The translations under genes were made by a program, and so were the position numbers. A DNA stretch of 64,000 nucleotides, from contig NZ_CP076060.1 in the NCBI RefSeq assembly GCF_018729255.1, positions 744,001 through 808,000 of the forward strand, in the 5' to 3' direction. Within the stretch, counting starts at the first letter, position 1. Every line of letters starts with the position of its first letter. The DNA is from Cupriavidus sp. EM10 (GTDB taxonomy: Bacteria; Pseudomonadota; Gammaproteobacteria; Burkholderiales; Burkholderiaceae). Below the pieces are notes generated by a model, which saw nothing but the letters and a program-made list of their open reading frames with translations, made no database searches and was not told where the DNA came from. Of the stretch, positions 7,485 through 16,787 are shown piece by piece.

Positions 7485-10135
7485 TTACGCGCGGCGTCCG
7501 CTGCGGCCCATCCACTGGTGTACCTGCTCGACGGTGCCCTCGGTCGAGGTCTCGTCGCACTGCAGTACCAGCAGGTCACCGGCCACCAGTTGCGACAGTG
7601 CGGCTTCCACGGCCTCGCGCCGACCGGTTTCGTCGATGATCTTCGTCACGCGGCGGCCTTCGTACAGGCCCTTCTTCAGCAGCGCGCGGGCTTCGGTGTC
7701 GGGCAGGTCGCGGCGCACGCTCCGGTCTTCGCACAGGAACACGCGGTCGAACGTCTTGCCGATCACCTTGCCTTGCTGTACCAGGTCTTCGTCGCGGCGC
7801 TGCACGCCGGCACCGAACACCAGCATGCGGCGCTCGGCCGGGAAGCGGTCCAGCGCGGCGGCCACGGCTTCCAGCGCCGGCGCGTTGTGCGCGTCGTCGA
7901 CGATCACCGTGGCGCCCTGGCGCTCGAACATCGTAAAGCGGCCCGGCACGTCCACCTGGCCCACGTCGAACGTGACGATGCCGGCGCGGATGAGGTCGTT
8001 GGAGATGCCCAGCGCCCAGCCCGTGGCCACGGCGGCCAGCACGTTCTCGATCTGGAACGCGACGCGGCCGGCGTACGTCAGCGGGATCGCAGAGACGTCG
8101 GTCAGCGCGCTTTCGCTGGCGCCGGTGGCCATCACCACCTTGCCGTCTCGCACGAACACGGCACGCTTGCCGGCGGCGCGATGTTCGATGATGGCCGGCA
8201 GGTCGGCGGACAGCCCGAAGAAGATCACGTCGCCATCGCACAGTTCGGCCATCTCGACCAGGCGCGGATCGGCGGCGTTCAGCACGGCCGCGCCTGTCTT
8301 GAGCACCACGTCGATCTGCGTGCGCAGCACGTTGTACATGCGGTCCTCGTCCTCGACGTAGTAGTCGCCGAGGTGGTCGGGCTGGCCGAAGTTGGTGACC
8401 ACGCCCACCTGGCAGCGATCGTACGGCAGGCCCTGCGACAGGATCATGCCGCTGTCGTTTTCGAACACGGCGGCTTCCACCGCGCGGTTCATCAGGATGC
8501 GATGCCCGGCGTCCCAGCTGGCCTTTTCGCCACGGTCGCCCTTTTCCACCTGGCGGCGGTCCAGGAACAGGCCGTCGCTGCACGACAGGCCGGTATGCTT
8601 GCCCGACAACTGCAGCAGGCGCGCCACCAGCTTGGCCACCACGGTCTTGCCGTTGGTGCCGGTGATGCCCACCACGGGAATGCGGCCGTCGTCGTCCACG
8701 CCATTGCGGGTCGGGAACAGGTGATAGACGATGGCGCGGCCCACGGGGCGCGGCTCGCCGTCGGCGGGCTTGATGTGCATCAGCAGGCCGGGGCCTGCGT
8801 TGACCTCGACGATGGCACCACGCTGGTCGGCCAGCGGGCGCGAGATGTCCTCGGCCACCAGGTCCACGCCGGCAATATCCAGGCCGACGATGCGCGCGGC
8901 CAGCGCGGCATGCGCGGCCACGCTGGGGTGCACGCGGTCCGTGACGTCGAAGGCCACGTTGCCGTTGCGCTGGATCAGCACGGTGCGGCCTGCGGGCGGC
9001 ACGGCGTCGCCATCGGCGTAGCCCTGGCGCTTCAGCTCCAGCCGCGCGGCCGAATCCAGGCGTACGCGGTTCAGCGGATGATCCTCGGTGCTGCCACGGC
9101 GCGGGTCGGAATTGATCTGCGATTCGATCAGTTCGTCGATGGTCTGCTTGCCATCGCCCACCACGGAGGCGGTCTCGCCCATCGCGCAGGCCACCATGCG
9201 GCCGCCCACGATCAGCAGGCGGTGTTCGTTGCCGGGCACGAAGCGCTCGACGATCACGCCGTTGCCTTCCTCGATGGCCACGGCGTAGGCGGTCTGCACC
9301 TCGTCGCGCGTCATCAGGTTCGTGAACACGCCACGGCCATGGTTGCCGTCGTAGGGCTTGACCACCACGGGCAGGCCTATGCTTTCGGCGGCATCCCAGG
9401 CGTCCTCGGCGCTTTCGGCCATGCGGCCTTCCGGCACGGGCACGCCGCACGATTCCAGCAGCGTCTTGGTCAGGTCCTTGTCGCGCGAGATCGATTCGGC
9501 GATGGCGCTGGTGCGGTCGGTCTCGGCGGTCCAGATACGGCGCTGGCGGGCGCCGTAGCCCAGCTGCACCAGGTTGCCGTCGGACAGGCGGATCGACGGG
9601 ATGTCGCGGTCGTCGGCGGCATCGACGATGCAGGCGGTGCTCGGTCCCAGGCAGTGCTCGTCGACCAGGTCGCGCAGCGTTTCCACGGCGGCGTCCACGT
9701 CGAACGGGCGGTCCTCGATGGCGGCCATGACCAGGTCGCGCGCGGCGAACAGCGCGGCGCGCGTCACCTGCTCGTGCCAGGCACGGACAATGACCTTGTA
9801 GACGCCGCGTACCGGCGTCTCGCGTGCCTTGCCGAAGCCGCCGGGCATGCCGGCCAGGTTCTGCAGCTCAAGCGTGACGTGTTCCAGGATGTGTCCGGGC
9901 CAGGTGCCTTCCTTCAACCGCATCAGGAAGCCACCGCGCACGCCCGGACTGCAGCGGTGCTCGATCAGCGTGGGCAGCCACGTCGACAGGCGCTCGTAGA
10001 ACCCGGAATCTTGTTGGAGGGGAAATCCTCCAGTTCGCCGATATCGACCCATGCCTCCAGCACCGGCCGATATGTCCACATATTCGGGCCGCGCAGCGAC
10101 ATGACATCGAAAATCTCAATGTCCTTCTTTTTCAT
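7485..10135 (-). CDS. Cyanophycin synthetase paralogue with divergent Mur-ligase motifs; frameshifted near its start
   Basis: About 883 residues when repaired. From the ATG at 10135 the frame reads MKKKDIEIFDVMSLRGPNMW and, about 45 residues in, should give KIPGFYERLSTWLP, but one base is missing at about 10001 (sequence ACCCGGAA on the plus strand); the remainder is open from there to 7485. The ATP-grasp module (VVVKPYDGNHGRGVF, GAIVEVNAGPGLLMHIKP) and P-loop (GITGTNGKT) are present. The Mur part differs from the canonical paralogue: FENDSGMILSQG replaces FETARGG, TNFGQPDHLG replaces TNVGEGDHLG, and VDDAHNAPA replaces DYGHNP. It probably has a specialised or supporting role (inference). First gene of the minus-strand pair, 275 bases from the divergent ABC transporter. 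Confidence 0.88.
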
Positions 10136-10410
10136 TGAATTTGCTTGAGGCAGTGGGCGAGTGCCCGGGAAATGGAAAGCTAATCTTTCGTTAACGTTAC
10201 TGTAGCCTCAGGGTTGACCCTTCGTTACCCTTCGAGACCGGCAACGCATTGTGCAGCGCACCAAGGCGCCCGCTTGTTTGCGTTATGTATACTTGCGGGC
10301 AAAATTGCGGGCCGCCAGCCTGGCGTACCGCCTAAATTGTTTCAAGTTATGTCCGTATTTGATCCGTTTTCGGGCCTGCGGACGCGCTTTTATCGCTTTT
10401 TGCGCCAACA
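10136..10410. promoter_or_regulatory. Divergent intergenic region of the cyanophycin locus
   Basis: 275 bases separate the start codons of the cphA paralogue (minus) and the ABC transporter (plus), so promoters for both directions must lie here. The AT content is locally higher than in the flanks. A TATACT hexamer at about 10288-10293 could be a plus-strand -10 box, but I see no convincing -35 partner. No coding potential was found. There is no clear ribosome-binding site directly before the transporter ATG at 10411. Confidence 0.4.
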
Positions 10411-12711
10411 ATGACCCAGTCCTCCCCGTCTGCTTCCAACCTTCCCGGCCTGCAAGGTCCCTGGGCTGCCGAACTCGGCACCGGCCTGCTGCCCGGGGAA
10501 ACCGTCCTGGCCGGGTTGACGCTGGACCTGGACGCAAGGCTGCATTTTACCCAAGGGTGGCTGGTTGTGACGGATCGCCGTCTGATCTCTCGCGCCCCCG
10601 GGGAATCGGCGCTGCAAAGCTGGGACATCGCGCCCGGCCTGACCCTGGCCCATGGTGACCACGCCGGCGTGGGTACGCTGGAATTTGGCGACGGCCGGCA
10701 CCGTCTGGCCAGCTGGCGCTACACGCTTGGTTACAATCCTGACGCCTTGCGGCTGGCCGACCAGTTCGATGCCCGCCGCGATCTTCTGGCAACCGGGCAC
10801 GCCGCCACGCCGGACGCCGATATCTGCCCGACCTGCAAGGCGCCCATTCCGCCGGGCGAGGAGCAGTGCCCGCAGTGCAGCCGCGAACTGGAAACCCCGC
10901 CGTCCACCTGGGCCCTGCTGCGCCTGTGGCGCTTCGCGCGCCCCTACCGCTGGGAACTGCTGGCCGGATTCGTGCTGCTGCTGCTTGGCACTGCCGCCAC
11001 GCTGGTGCCGCCGTACCTGACGATGCCGCTGATGGACAAGGTGCTGATCCCGTACCAGAACGGCGTGCCGATCGACTACGACCTGGTCAAGCTCTACCTG
11101 GCCGGCCTGCTGGGCGCCGCGCTGGTGGCCTGGGCGCTGGGCTGGGCGCGCACCTACCTGCTGGCGCGCGTGTCCGAACGCATCAGCGCGGACCTGCGCA
11201 CCACCACCTACGAGCATCTGCTCAAGCTGTCGCTCGAATACTTCGGCGGCAAGCGCACCGGCGACCTGATGGCGCGGATCGGCTCCGAGAGCGACCGCAT
11301 CAGCGTGTTCCTGTCGCTGCATCTGCTCGATTTCGCCACCGACGTGCTGATGATCGCCATGACGTCGATCATCCTGATTTCCATCAACCCGTGGCTGGCG
11401 CTGGTCACGCTGGTGCCGCTGCCGTTCATCGCGTGGATGATCCACCTGGTGCGCGATCGCCTGCGCCATGGTTTCGAGAAGATCGACCGGATCTGGTCCG
11501 AGATCACCAACGTGCTGGCCGATACGATCCCGGGTATCCGCGTGGTCAAGGCGTTCGCCCAGGAAAAGCGTGAGGTGGTGCGATTCCGCGAGGCCAATCG
11601 CCACAACCTGGCGATCAACGACCGCGTGAACGCCGTGTGGTCGCTGTTCACGCCAACCGTGACGCTGCTGACCGAGGTGGGCCTGCTGGTGGTCTGGATC
11701 TTCGGTATCTGGCAGGTCAGCCACAACGCGATTACCGTCGGTGTGCTGGTGGCGTTCCTGACCTATATCAGCCGCTTCTACACGCGCCTGGATTCGATGA
11801 GCCGGATCGTGTCGGTGACGCAGAAGGCGGCCGCCGGCGCCAAGCGCATCTTCGACATTCTCGACCACGTGTCCAGCGTGCCGGAGCCGCAAAAGCCCGT
11901 GCGCCTGGAAAACGTGCGCGGCGCCATCGAGATGCGCGACCTGGGCTTCCGCTATGGCAACCGCGCCGTAATTCGCGGCTTGAACCTGACCATCGAGCCG
12001 GGCGAGATGATTGGCCTGGTCGGTCACAGCGGGTCGGGCAAGAGCACGCTGGTCAACCTGATCTGCCGTTTCTACGATGTGTCCGAGGGCGCGATTCGCG
12101 TGGATGGCGTGGATATCCGCTCGCTGCCGGTATCGGATTTCCGCCAGAACATTGGCCTGGTGCTGCAGGAGCCGTTCCTGTTCTTCGGCACGATTGCCGA
12201 CAATATCGCCTACGGCAAGCCCGATGCCACGCGCGAGGAGATCATCGCCGCGGCGCGCGCTGCCCACGCCCACGAGTTCATCCTGCGGCTGCCGCACGGC
12301 TATGACTCGCTGGTCGGCGAGCGCGGCCAGGCGCTGTCTGGCGGCGAGCGGCAACGTATCTCGATTGCCCGCGCGCTGCTGATCGATCCGCGCATCCTGA
12401 TCATGGACGAGGCCACGTCGTCGGTGGACACCTCGACCGAGAAGGAAATCCAGAAGGCGCTGGACAACCTGGTGCAAGGCCGCACCACCATTGCCATCGC
12501 TCACCGGCTGTCGACGCTGCGCAAGGCCGACCGCCTGGTCGTGATGGACCGTGGCCAGATCGTCGAAGTGGGCAGCCACGACGAACTGCTGGCGCGCGAA
12601 GGCGCCTACTACAAGCTGTACCAGGCGCAGGCGCGCAATGTCGATACCGACGCGGACGACGTCAGCGCCGGCAATCGTGCCGAAGCAGGGGAGGCAGTCA
12701 GTGCCCAGTAA
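10411..12711 (+). CDS. Cyanophycin-locus ABC transporter: N-terminal domain, zinc ribbon, fused membrane and ATPase domains
   Basis: 766 residues. Residues 1-125 form a soluble domain without a recognised fold. A CPTC (Cys139, Cys142) and CPQC (Cys153, Cys156) pair make a zinc ribbon, unusual for this class. A six-helix exporter-type membrane domain follows (about 168-480), then an ATPase with Walker A GHSGSGKST (about residue 537), signature LSGGERQR, Walker B ILIMDEATS and switch AHRLST. It is a half-transporter of the MsbA/LmrA architecture and should dimerise in the inner membrane. The family is described as a cyanophycin-metabolism-associated ABC transporter by genomic context (from memory); its substrate is unknown. 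Its stop overlaps the start of the DUF1854 gene, so the two are translationally coupled. Confidence 0.88.
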   Translation: MTQSSPSASNLPGLQGPWAAELGTGLLPGETVLAGLTLDLDARLHFTQGWLVVTDRRLISRAPGESALQSWDIAPGLTLAHGDHAGVGTLEFGDGRHRLASWRYTLGYNPDALRLADQFDARRDLLATGHAATPDADICPTCKAPIPPGEEQCPQCSRELETPPSTWALLRLWRFARPYRWELLAGFVLLLLGTAATLVPPYLTMPLMDKVLIPYQNGVPIDYDLVKLYLAGLLGAALVAWALGWARTYLLARVSERISADLRTTTYEHLLKLSLEYFGGKRTGDLMARIGSESDRISVFLSLHLLDFATDVLMIAMTSIILISINPWLALVTLVPLPFIAWMIHLVRDRLRHGFEKIDRIWSEITNVLADTIPGIRVVKAFAQEKREVVRFREANRHNLAINDRVNAVWSLFTPTVTLLTEVGLLVVWIFGIWQVSHNAITVGVLVAFLTYISRFYTRLDSMSRIVSVTQKAAAGAKRIFDILDHVSSVPEPQKPVRLENVRGAIEMRDLGFRYGNRAVIRGLNLTIEPGEMIGLVGHSGSGKSTLVNLICRFYDVSEGAIRVDGVDIRSLPVSDFRQNIGLVLQEPFLFFGTIADNIAYGKPDATREEIIAAARAAHAHEFILRLPHGYDSLVGERGQALSGGERQRISIARALLIDPRILIMDEATSSVDTSTEKEIQKALDNLVQGRTTIAIAHRLSTLRKADRLVVMDRGQIVEVGSHDELLAREGAYYKLYQAQARNVDTDADDVSAGNRAEAGEAVSAQ

Positions 12712-13204
12712 TCCATCAGTTCAAGAAACGGCTATGCAATCGCCCGAATTCACCCTGTCCCGCAACAGCCTGGGCAAGCTCGTGCTGACGACGTCCGCTG
12801 GTACGCACCATGAAGGCGTGGTGCCGGTGCGCGCGTTTCCGATTTCCGCCACCGACGACGGCGTGGGCATGATGAGCACCGATGGCAAGGAGCTGGCGTG
12901 GATTCCGCGTCTCGACACGCTGCCTGCGCCGACCCGCCAGCTGATCGAAGCCGAACTGGCATCGCGCGAATTCATGCCCGAGATCCGGAAGATCCTGGGC
13001 GTGTCGACATACGCCACGCCAAGCATCTGGACCGTGCAGACCGACCGTGGCCAGACCGACCTGGTATTGCGCGGCGAAGAGGACATTCGCCGGCTGACAG
13101 GCAACACGCTGCTAATCTCGGACAGCCACGGCATCCACTACCTGATCCGCGATCAGTTCGCGCTGGATAAGCCGAGTCGGAAAATTCTGGACCGGTTCCT
13201 CTGA
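12701..13204 (+). CDS. DUF1854 protein of the cyanophycin locus
   Basis: 167 residues from a GTG at 12701, chosen because AGGGGAGG (12687-12694) lies 6 bases upstream and the gene then overlaps the ABC transporter stop codon by 11 bases. An ATG at 12734 is the alternative. The protein is soluble, with FTLSRNSLGKLVLT, VPVRAFPISATDDGVGMMS, ELASREFMPEIRKILGVS and a C-terminal GIHYLIRDQFALDKPSRKIL. These features fit DUF1854, whose members accompany cyanophycin genes and this ABC transporter. No catalytic residues are recognisable. Coupled translation suggests a partner or regulator of the transporter (inference). Confidence 0.8.
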   Translation: MPSNPSVQETAMQSPEFTLSRNSLGKLVLTTSAGTHHEGVVPVRAFPISATDDGVGMMSTDGKELAWIPRLDTLPAPTRQLIEAELASREFMPEIRKILGVSTYATPSIWTVQTDRGQTDLVLRGEEDIRRLTGNTLLISDSHGIHYLIRDQFALDKPSRKILDRFL

Positions 13205-13231
13205 GTTCCAGTCTTTGGCATCGGCAAGGAA

Positions 13232-13259
13232 GAACGGCACGCCCTGGCGTGCCGTTTTG
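13232..13259 (+). terminator. Rho-independent terminator after the DUF1854 gene
   Basis: Perfect stem ACGGCACGC / GCGTGCCGT with a 4-base loop followed by TTTT, 28 bases after the DUF1854 stop. The facing hypothetical gene at 13288-13695 ends just downstream, so it may act in both directions. Confidence 0.8.
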
Positions 13260-13287
13260 CCTGGTGAGGCGCGAAACGCCCTGCGGA

Positions 13288-13695
13288 TCAATGCAGCATG
13301 GTCGGCGCGTCGTCGTCTTCCTCGTCGTCCCAGTCCTCGTATTCGAGCGGCGCGTCGGGTGCCATGTCCCACACCATCGAATGGAAGCGCACGGTGAACC
13401 AGTCCCGGAACATGGCCAGCGACAGCTCTTCGGGCCAGACCGAGTCGTCGAACCACTCGCCCAGCATGAATTCGAAGAACGGGCGCCAGCGCTTTTCCAC
13501 CCAACGCAACGCATTCTCGGCCGTGTCGGCCACCTCGGCGGGTAGCAGGAAGACGCTGGCATCGTCGCGCACGTCGGTGAGCGTCAGCGTAGGGACGGGA
13601 TCGGGGTCCACGGCCTGAATCCAGTCCAGGAAGGGCTGCTCGGGCAGCAGCATGACCATGGATCGGCTGACGGTAAAGCGGGGATGGTCGGACAT
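13288..13695 (-). CDS. Conserved-looking hypothetical acidic protein
   Basis: 135 residues from the ATG at 13695 (MSDHPRFTVSRSMVMLLPE). It is strongly acidic and tryptophan-rich, with ENALRWVEKRWRPFFEFMLGEW, FRDWFTVRFHSMVWDMA and an acidic tail EYEDWDDEEDDDAPT. No signal peptide or membrane segment is present. I do not recognise a named family. The balanced composition and repeated aromatic/acid pattern make it a real gene. It converges on the cyanophycin ABC/DUF1854 operon across a shared terminator. Confidence 0.7.
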   Translation of the reverse strand: MSDHPRFTVSRSMVMLLPEQPFLDWIQAVDPDPVPTLTLTDVRDDASVFLLPAEVADTAENALRWVEKRWRPFFEFMLGEWFDDSVWPEELSLAMFRDWFTVRFHSMVWDMAPDAPLEYEDWDDEEDDDAPTMLH

Positions 13696-13915
13696 GAGGG
13701 CAGGGCGTGGACAGCGACGGCCTATTGTAGCCGCCATGCGTGCGGCAACTGCATGGATTTGCCGGATGAATCCGAATTCGCCATCTGGTTGATTGTCAGC
13801 ATGGCGTGGGCCAATTTAGGGCGATTCCGATTTTCCTGGCGATAAGGGGCGCGTCAAATCGCGCAGCCATTCCTCCAATGGCGAACACCCAACCCACGTT
13901 TCTAGGAGAATCGCG

Positions 13916-15115
13916 ATGTCCTACAAGGCTATCGGTCTCACTTGCCTGGCGCTCGCTACAACGGCGGCGCCGCTTTCCGTGCAGGCACACGGCACGATGG
14001 AGCTACCCGCCAGCCGGGTGCTGACCTGCTACCAGGAAGGCGCCGAACAACCGAAATCGGGCGCCTGCCGGGCTGCCCGGGCAGTCGGTGGCGCGCAGCA
14101 GTTCTACGACTGGAACGGCGTGCGCCAAGGCAATGCCGCTGGCAATCACCGCGCGTTCGTTGCCGACGGCGAGCTTTGTTCTGGCGGGTCGGCCAGCTTC
14201 CGGGGCCTGGACCTGGCCCGGCTGGACTGGCCGCAGACGTCCATCGTGCCCACGCCCAGCGGCGACTACACATTTGTCTGGCGCGCCACGGCGCGGCATG
14301 CCACGCAATACTTCAAGTACTACATCACGCGCGACGACTGGGACCCGGGCATGCCGCTGCGCTGGAGCGATCTTGAAGAATTTGCGACGGTGACCGGCGC
14401 GCAAGCGACCGATGAGGGCGGCAAATACCGCATGAAAGTGCAATTGCCGCCGGGCAAGAAGGGCAGCCACATCATCTACAGCATCTGGCAGCGTGGCGAC
14501 AGCCCCGAGGCGTTCTACGCTTGCGCCGACGTCAAGTTCCCTGGCGACGGCCTGGCGGTGCGCGAGACCGGCTGGGAAGACCAGGGGATGCTGGCCGCCA
14601 AGGGCGACCTGGTGATCGGTACGAAGCTGACGTTCCGGGCACTGGACGCCATGGGGCGCGATGCCGGCAAGCATGTGCTGACGATCACCGCCGCCAATGC
14701 CAGGGCGAGCACGTGGGCTTATCAACTGGCCCAGAAGGTCAATGCGGAATCGCAGATCTTCCGCATCGGCGAGCTGCAGGCCCGCAATGGCGCATCGAGC
14801 ATCGTGCCGCTGAACTCGGCCACCGCCAATCGCGTTTTCCTGAGCAAGTCGCATGCGGGCTATCGCTACGAGATCGACAAGGAAGCACCTAGCGCCAGCG
14901 GACGCAGTGGTGGAGGCGACAGCGCCGGCGCCAGTTCGACGGGTTTGCCGGACGGGAGCACGCTCGATGCGTGGCGCGAAGGTCCTGCGTATGAAATCGG
15001 TCAGGCGGTGACATATCAGGGCAAGCGCTACGTCTGCCTGCAACGTCATACCGCATGGCGCGGTGCAGGATGGACCCCTGCGGTGACGCCGGCTCTGTGG
15101 CGTTTAATTCGCTAA
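13916..15115 (+). CDS. Secreted AA10 lytic polysaccharide monooxygenase with C-terminal chitin-binding module
   Basis: 399 residues. AA10 enzymes oxidatively cleave crystalline chitin or cellulose using copper. The signal peptide (residues 1-24, ending SVQA) leaves His25 as the mature N-terminus (HGTMELPASR), the first copper ligand; His128 in TARHATQYFKYY fits the second ligand of the histidine brace and Phe200 in SPEAFYACADV the axial position. Cysteines in LTCYQ, GACRAA, ELCSGG and YACADV fit disulfides. A middle domain (about 210-295) resembles the second GbpA-type domain. After a Ser/Gly linker (about 297-320) comes a CBM5/12-like module (WREGPAYEIGQAVTYQGKRY ... ALWRLIR). AGGAGAATCGCG precedes the ATG. 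No other chitin gene is nearby; it may serve chitin use or surface adhesion. Confidence 0.9.
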   Translation: MSYKAIGLTCLALATTAAPLSVQAHGTMELPASRVLTCYQEGAEQPKSGACRAARAVGGAQQFYDWNGVRQGNAAGNHRAFVADGELCSGGSASFRGLDLARLDWPQTSIVPTPSGDYTFVWRATARHATQYFKYYITRDDWDPGMPLRWSDLEEFATVTGAQATDEGGKYRMKVQLPPGKKGSHIIYSIWQRGDSPEAFYACADVKFPGDGLAVRETGWEDQGMLAAKGDLVIGTKLTFRALDAMGRDAGKHVLTITAANARASTWAYQLAQKVNAESQIFRIGELQARNGASSIVPLNSATANRVFLSKSHAGYRYEIDKEAPSASGRSGGGDSAGASSTGLPDGSTLDAWREGPAYEIGQAVTYQGKRYVCLQRHTAWRGAGWTPAVTPALWRLIR

Positions 15116-15215
15116 GTGTTGTTTTTTCGCCGGAAACGTTCGAATCTGTTCCGATCGCTTCAGTTTTCGGCGAAATTGGCCGTCATTGTTGGCATACGGG
15201 GTTAGGAGCCGTCTG

Positions 15216-15587
15216 ATGAGCTTTACTCTTATCCCGCCAGGCGACGTGTTCATGCCGACCATGACGGAACGGTTTGCCGAGGCGGAAAAAATCGAAGATC
15301 GCGCCGAGCGCTGGGCTGCCCAGGCGGGCATCGCGCTGGATTCCGGCGACATGTATCTGGTTGGGCTGGTCCTGTTCAAGGCCATCCAGGAATTCGGGGT
15401 CGACGCCTTCGCGGCACACTCGGGCGAGTCGCATGCGCGATTGCAACGCCTTTGGATGCCGGGCATGGTCGGCTCGGTCGATCACGCGAAGCGCCTCTAC
15501 GTACACCTGGGCGTCAGCCTGCCCGTGGATCGCTACTACGCCGCCCGGCTCGAAAGCATGCCGGTCGATGGAGTGGTGGTGCACTGA
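15216..15587 (+). CDS. Hypothetical protein
   Basis: 123 residues from the ATG at 15216, preceded by TTAGGAG with suitable spacing (an in-frame upstream start at 15186 lacks this). The sequence (MTERFAEAEKIEDRAERWAAQ, DSGDMYLVGLVLFKAIQEFG, DHAKRLYVHLGVSLPVDRYYAARL) predicts a mostly helical soluble protein without signal peptide or membrane segment. I do not recognise the family. It is followed by a hairpin that is oriented as the ssrA terminator. Confidence 0.65.
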   Translation: MSFTLIPPGDVFMPTMTERFAEAEKIEDRAERWAAQAGIALDSGDMYLVGLVLFKAIQEFGVDAFAAHSGESHARLQRLWMPGMVGSVDHAKRLYVHLGVSLPVDRYYAARLESMPVDGVVVH

Positions 15588-15602
15588 ACGACACTGCGAA
15601 GC

Positions 15603-15629
15603 AAAAAAAACGGGCCGTGGGCCCGTTTC
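15603..15629 (-). terminator. Terminator of ssrA
   Basis: Stem ACGGGCC / GGCCCGT with eight A residues on its left flank, i.e. a T run on the minus strand. It lies 46 bases beyond the 3' end of the tmRNA gene and faces the hypothetical gene at 15216, which it may also terminate. Confidence 0.8.
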
Positions 15630-15674
15630 TCATTGCCCCGGACGGTGATGCGTGTCCGAGGCGGTGCGGTGTAC

Positions 15675-16034
15675 TGGTGGAGCCGGCGGGAATCGAACCC
15701 GCGTCCGCAAGCCCTCCACAGAGAGTTCTACATACTTAGTTCTGTCATTTGATTTAACCGGCGCATCGCGGACGAACACGCTCTACGACGGCGAGTCACT
15801 AGGTTTTCGTCCTCGGGCCCGTGACACTCCCGAAGCTTATCTGACGTAAATGACCTCGCTGGTTCTTGCGAACCCTAGCCCGTCAGCGAGCCAGTGCGAG
15901 GACGGCGGCCCTTAGGCTGCCAGTGCGTAACGTTCGTCGTTAGCAGTTATTGCATTCCCATTGATTAACGAGGTGACGGGTCCTCGGTATGCCCTCCACT
16001 GCTTTGCAACCCACGTCGAAACCAGGTCGGCCCC
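15675..16034 (-). ncRNA. ssrA: Transfer-messenger RNA (tmRNA)
   Basis: 360 nt on the minus strand. The 5' end GGGGCCGACCTGGTTTCGAC pairs with the 3' part GGACGCGGGTTCGATTCCCG...CTCCACCA to form the tRNA-like domain with encoded CCA and T-loop GTTCGATTC. The reading frame at 15912-15944 encodes the degradation tag ANDERYALAA followed by TAA. tmRNA with SmpB rescues stalled ribosomes and marks the nascent protein for proteolysis. The ANDERxALAA-type tag is typical of Ralstonia/Cupriavidus and supports the taxonomic call. Confidence 0.97.
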
Positions 16035-16124
16035 AATGTGCGTAGTAAAACGCGAAAGAAAACGGATTGTACCCGGTTTCGACGCCGATGGCGTGTCCCC
16101 GGTTCCGTACCGATAGCTGGGGGC

Positions 16125-16787
16125 TCAGCGCAGCAATTCAAGTAGTTCGGCGGGGTGATGGATCAGGTAGTCCGCGCCCCACGTTTCGGGCGGCTCGGCC
16201 TCGCCGCAGTACCCGTAGGCTGCCGAGACCGTCGCCATGCCCGCGGCCTTGCCGGCCTGGATGTCGCGCAGGTCGTCGCCGACATAGAGGCAGCGCGCCG
16301 CAGCCACGCCGCTCAGTTCGGCGGCATGCAGCAACGGGGCAGGGTGCGGCTTGGCGTGCGGCGTGGTGTCGCCGCTGACCACGGCCGAAGCGCGCGGTGC
16401 CAGGCCGATGGCCTGCACCAGCGGCACCGTGAAGCGGGCGATCTTGTTCGTGACGATGCCCCAGGGCACGCCGTCGGCCTCGAGCTTTGCCAATACGGCA
16501 TCCATGCCTTCGAACAGGCGTGTATGGATGGCGATATCGGCCTCGTAGTGGTCGAGGAAGCTATCGCGCAGTGCCGGGAACTCGGGGTCCTCCGGCCGCT
16601 TGCCGAAGGCCGCGCCGATCAGCCCGCGCGCACCATGCGAGGCTACCGGGCGAAGCTTCTCGTACGCGACGGGCGCCATGCCGTGTTCCACGACCAGCCG
16701 GTTTGCGGCTGCGGCAAGGTCGGGGGCCGTATCGGCCAGGGTACCGTCGAGATCGAAGAAAACCGCGTCGAACTTCGCCATCGTCAT
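16125..16787 (-). CDS. gph: Phosphoglycolate phosphatase
   Basis: 220 residues, HAD superfamily. Hydrolyses 2-phosphoglycolate to glycolate, clearing a product of DNA 3'-end repair and of RubisCO oxygenation. Motif [15 protein letters not shown] with the nucleophile/acid Asp pair is near residue 10; motif II is WGIVTNK; the HAKPHPAP lysine is motif III; motif IV is [18 protein letters not shown]. The start is the ATG at 16787, overlapping the ubiG stop as ATGA and preceded by GGAAGG, so translation is coupled to ubiG. An ATG two codons later is the alternative. The length is normal for Gph. Confidence 0.92.
   Translation of the reverse strand: MTMAKFDAVFFDLDGTLADTAPDLAAAANRLVVEHGMAPVAYEKLRPVASHGARGLIGAAFGKRPEDPEFPALRDSFLDHYEADIAIHTRLFEGMDAVLAKLEADGVPWGIVTNKIARFTVPLVQAIGLAPRASAVVSGDTTPHAKPHPAPLLHAAELSGVAAARCLYVGDDLRDIQAGKAAGMATVSAAYGYCGEAEPPETWGADYLIHHPAELLELLR

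Noticed and set aside
4860..10148. A 1762-codon open frame on the plus strand across both cphA genes
   Set aside because: It is exactly antisense to two intact synthetase genes; its translation is His/Ala/Arg/Gly-rich, as expected from the complementary frame of high-GC codons, and it has no domain.
15664..15760. A tRNA gene signal (GTTCGATTC T-loop and CCA)
   Set aside because: It is the 3' part of the tRNA-like domain of tmRNA, not a separate tRNA.
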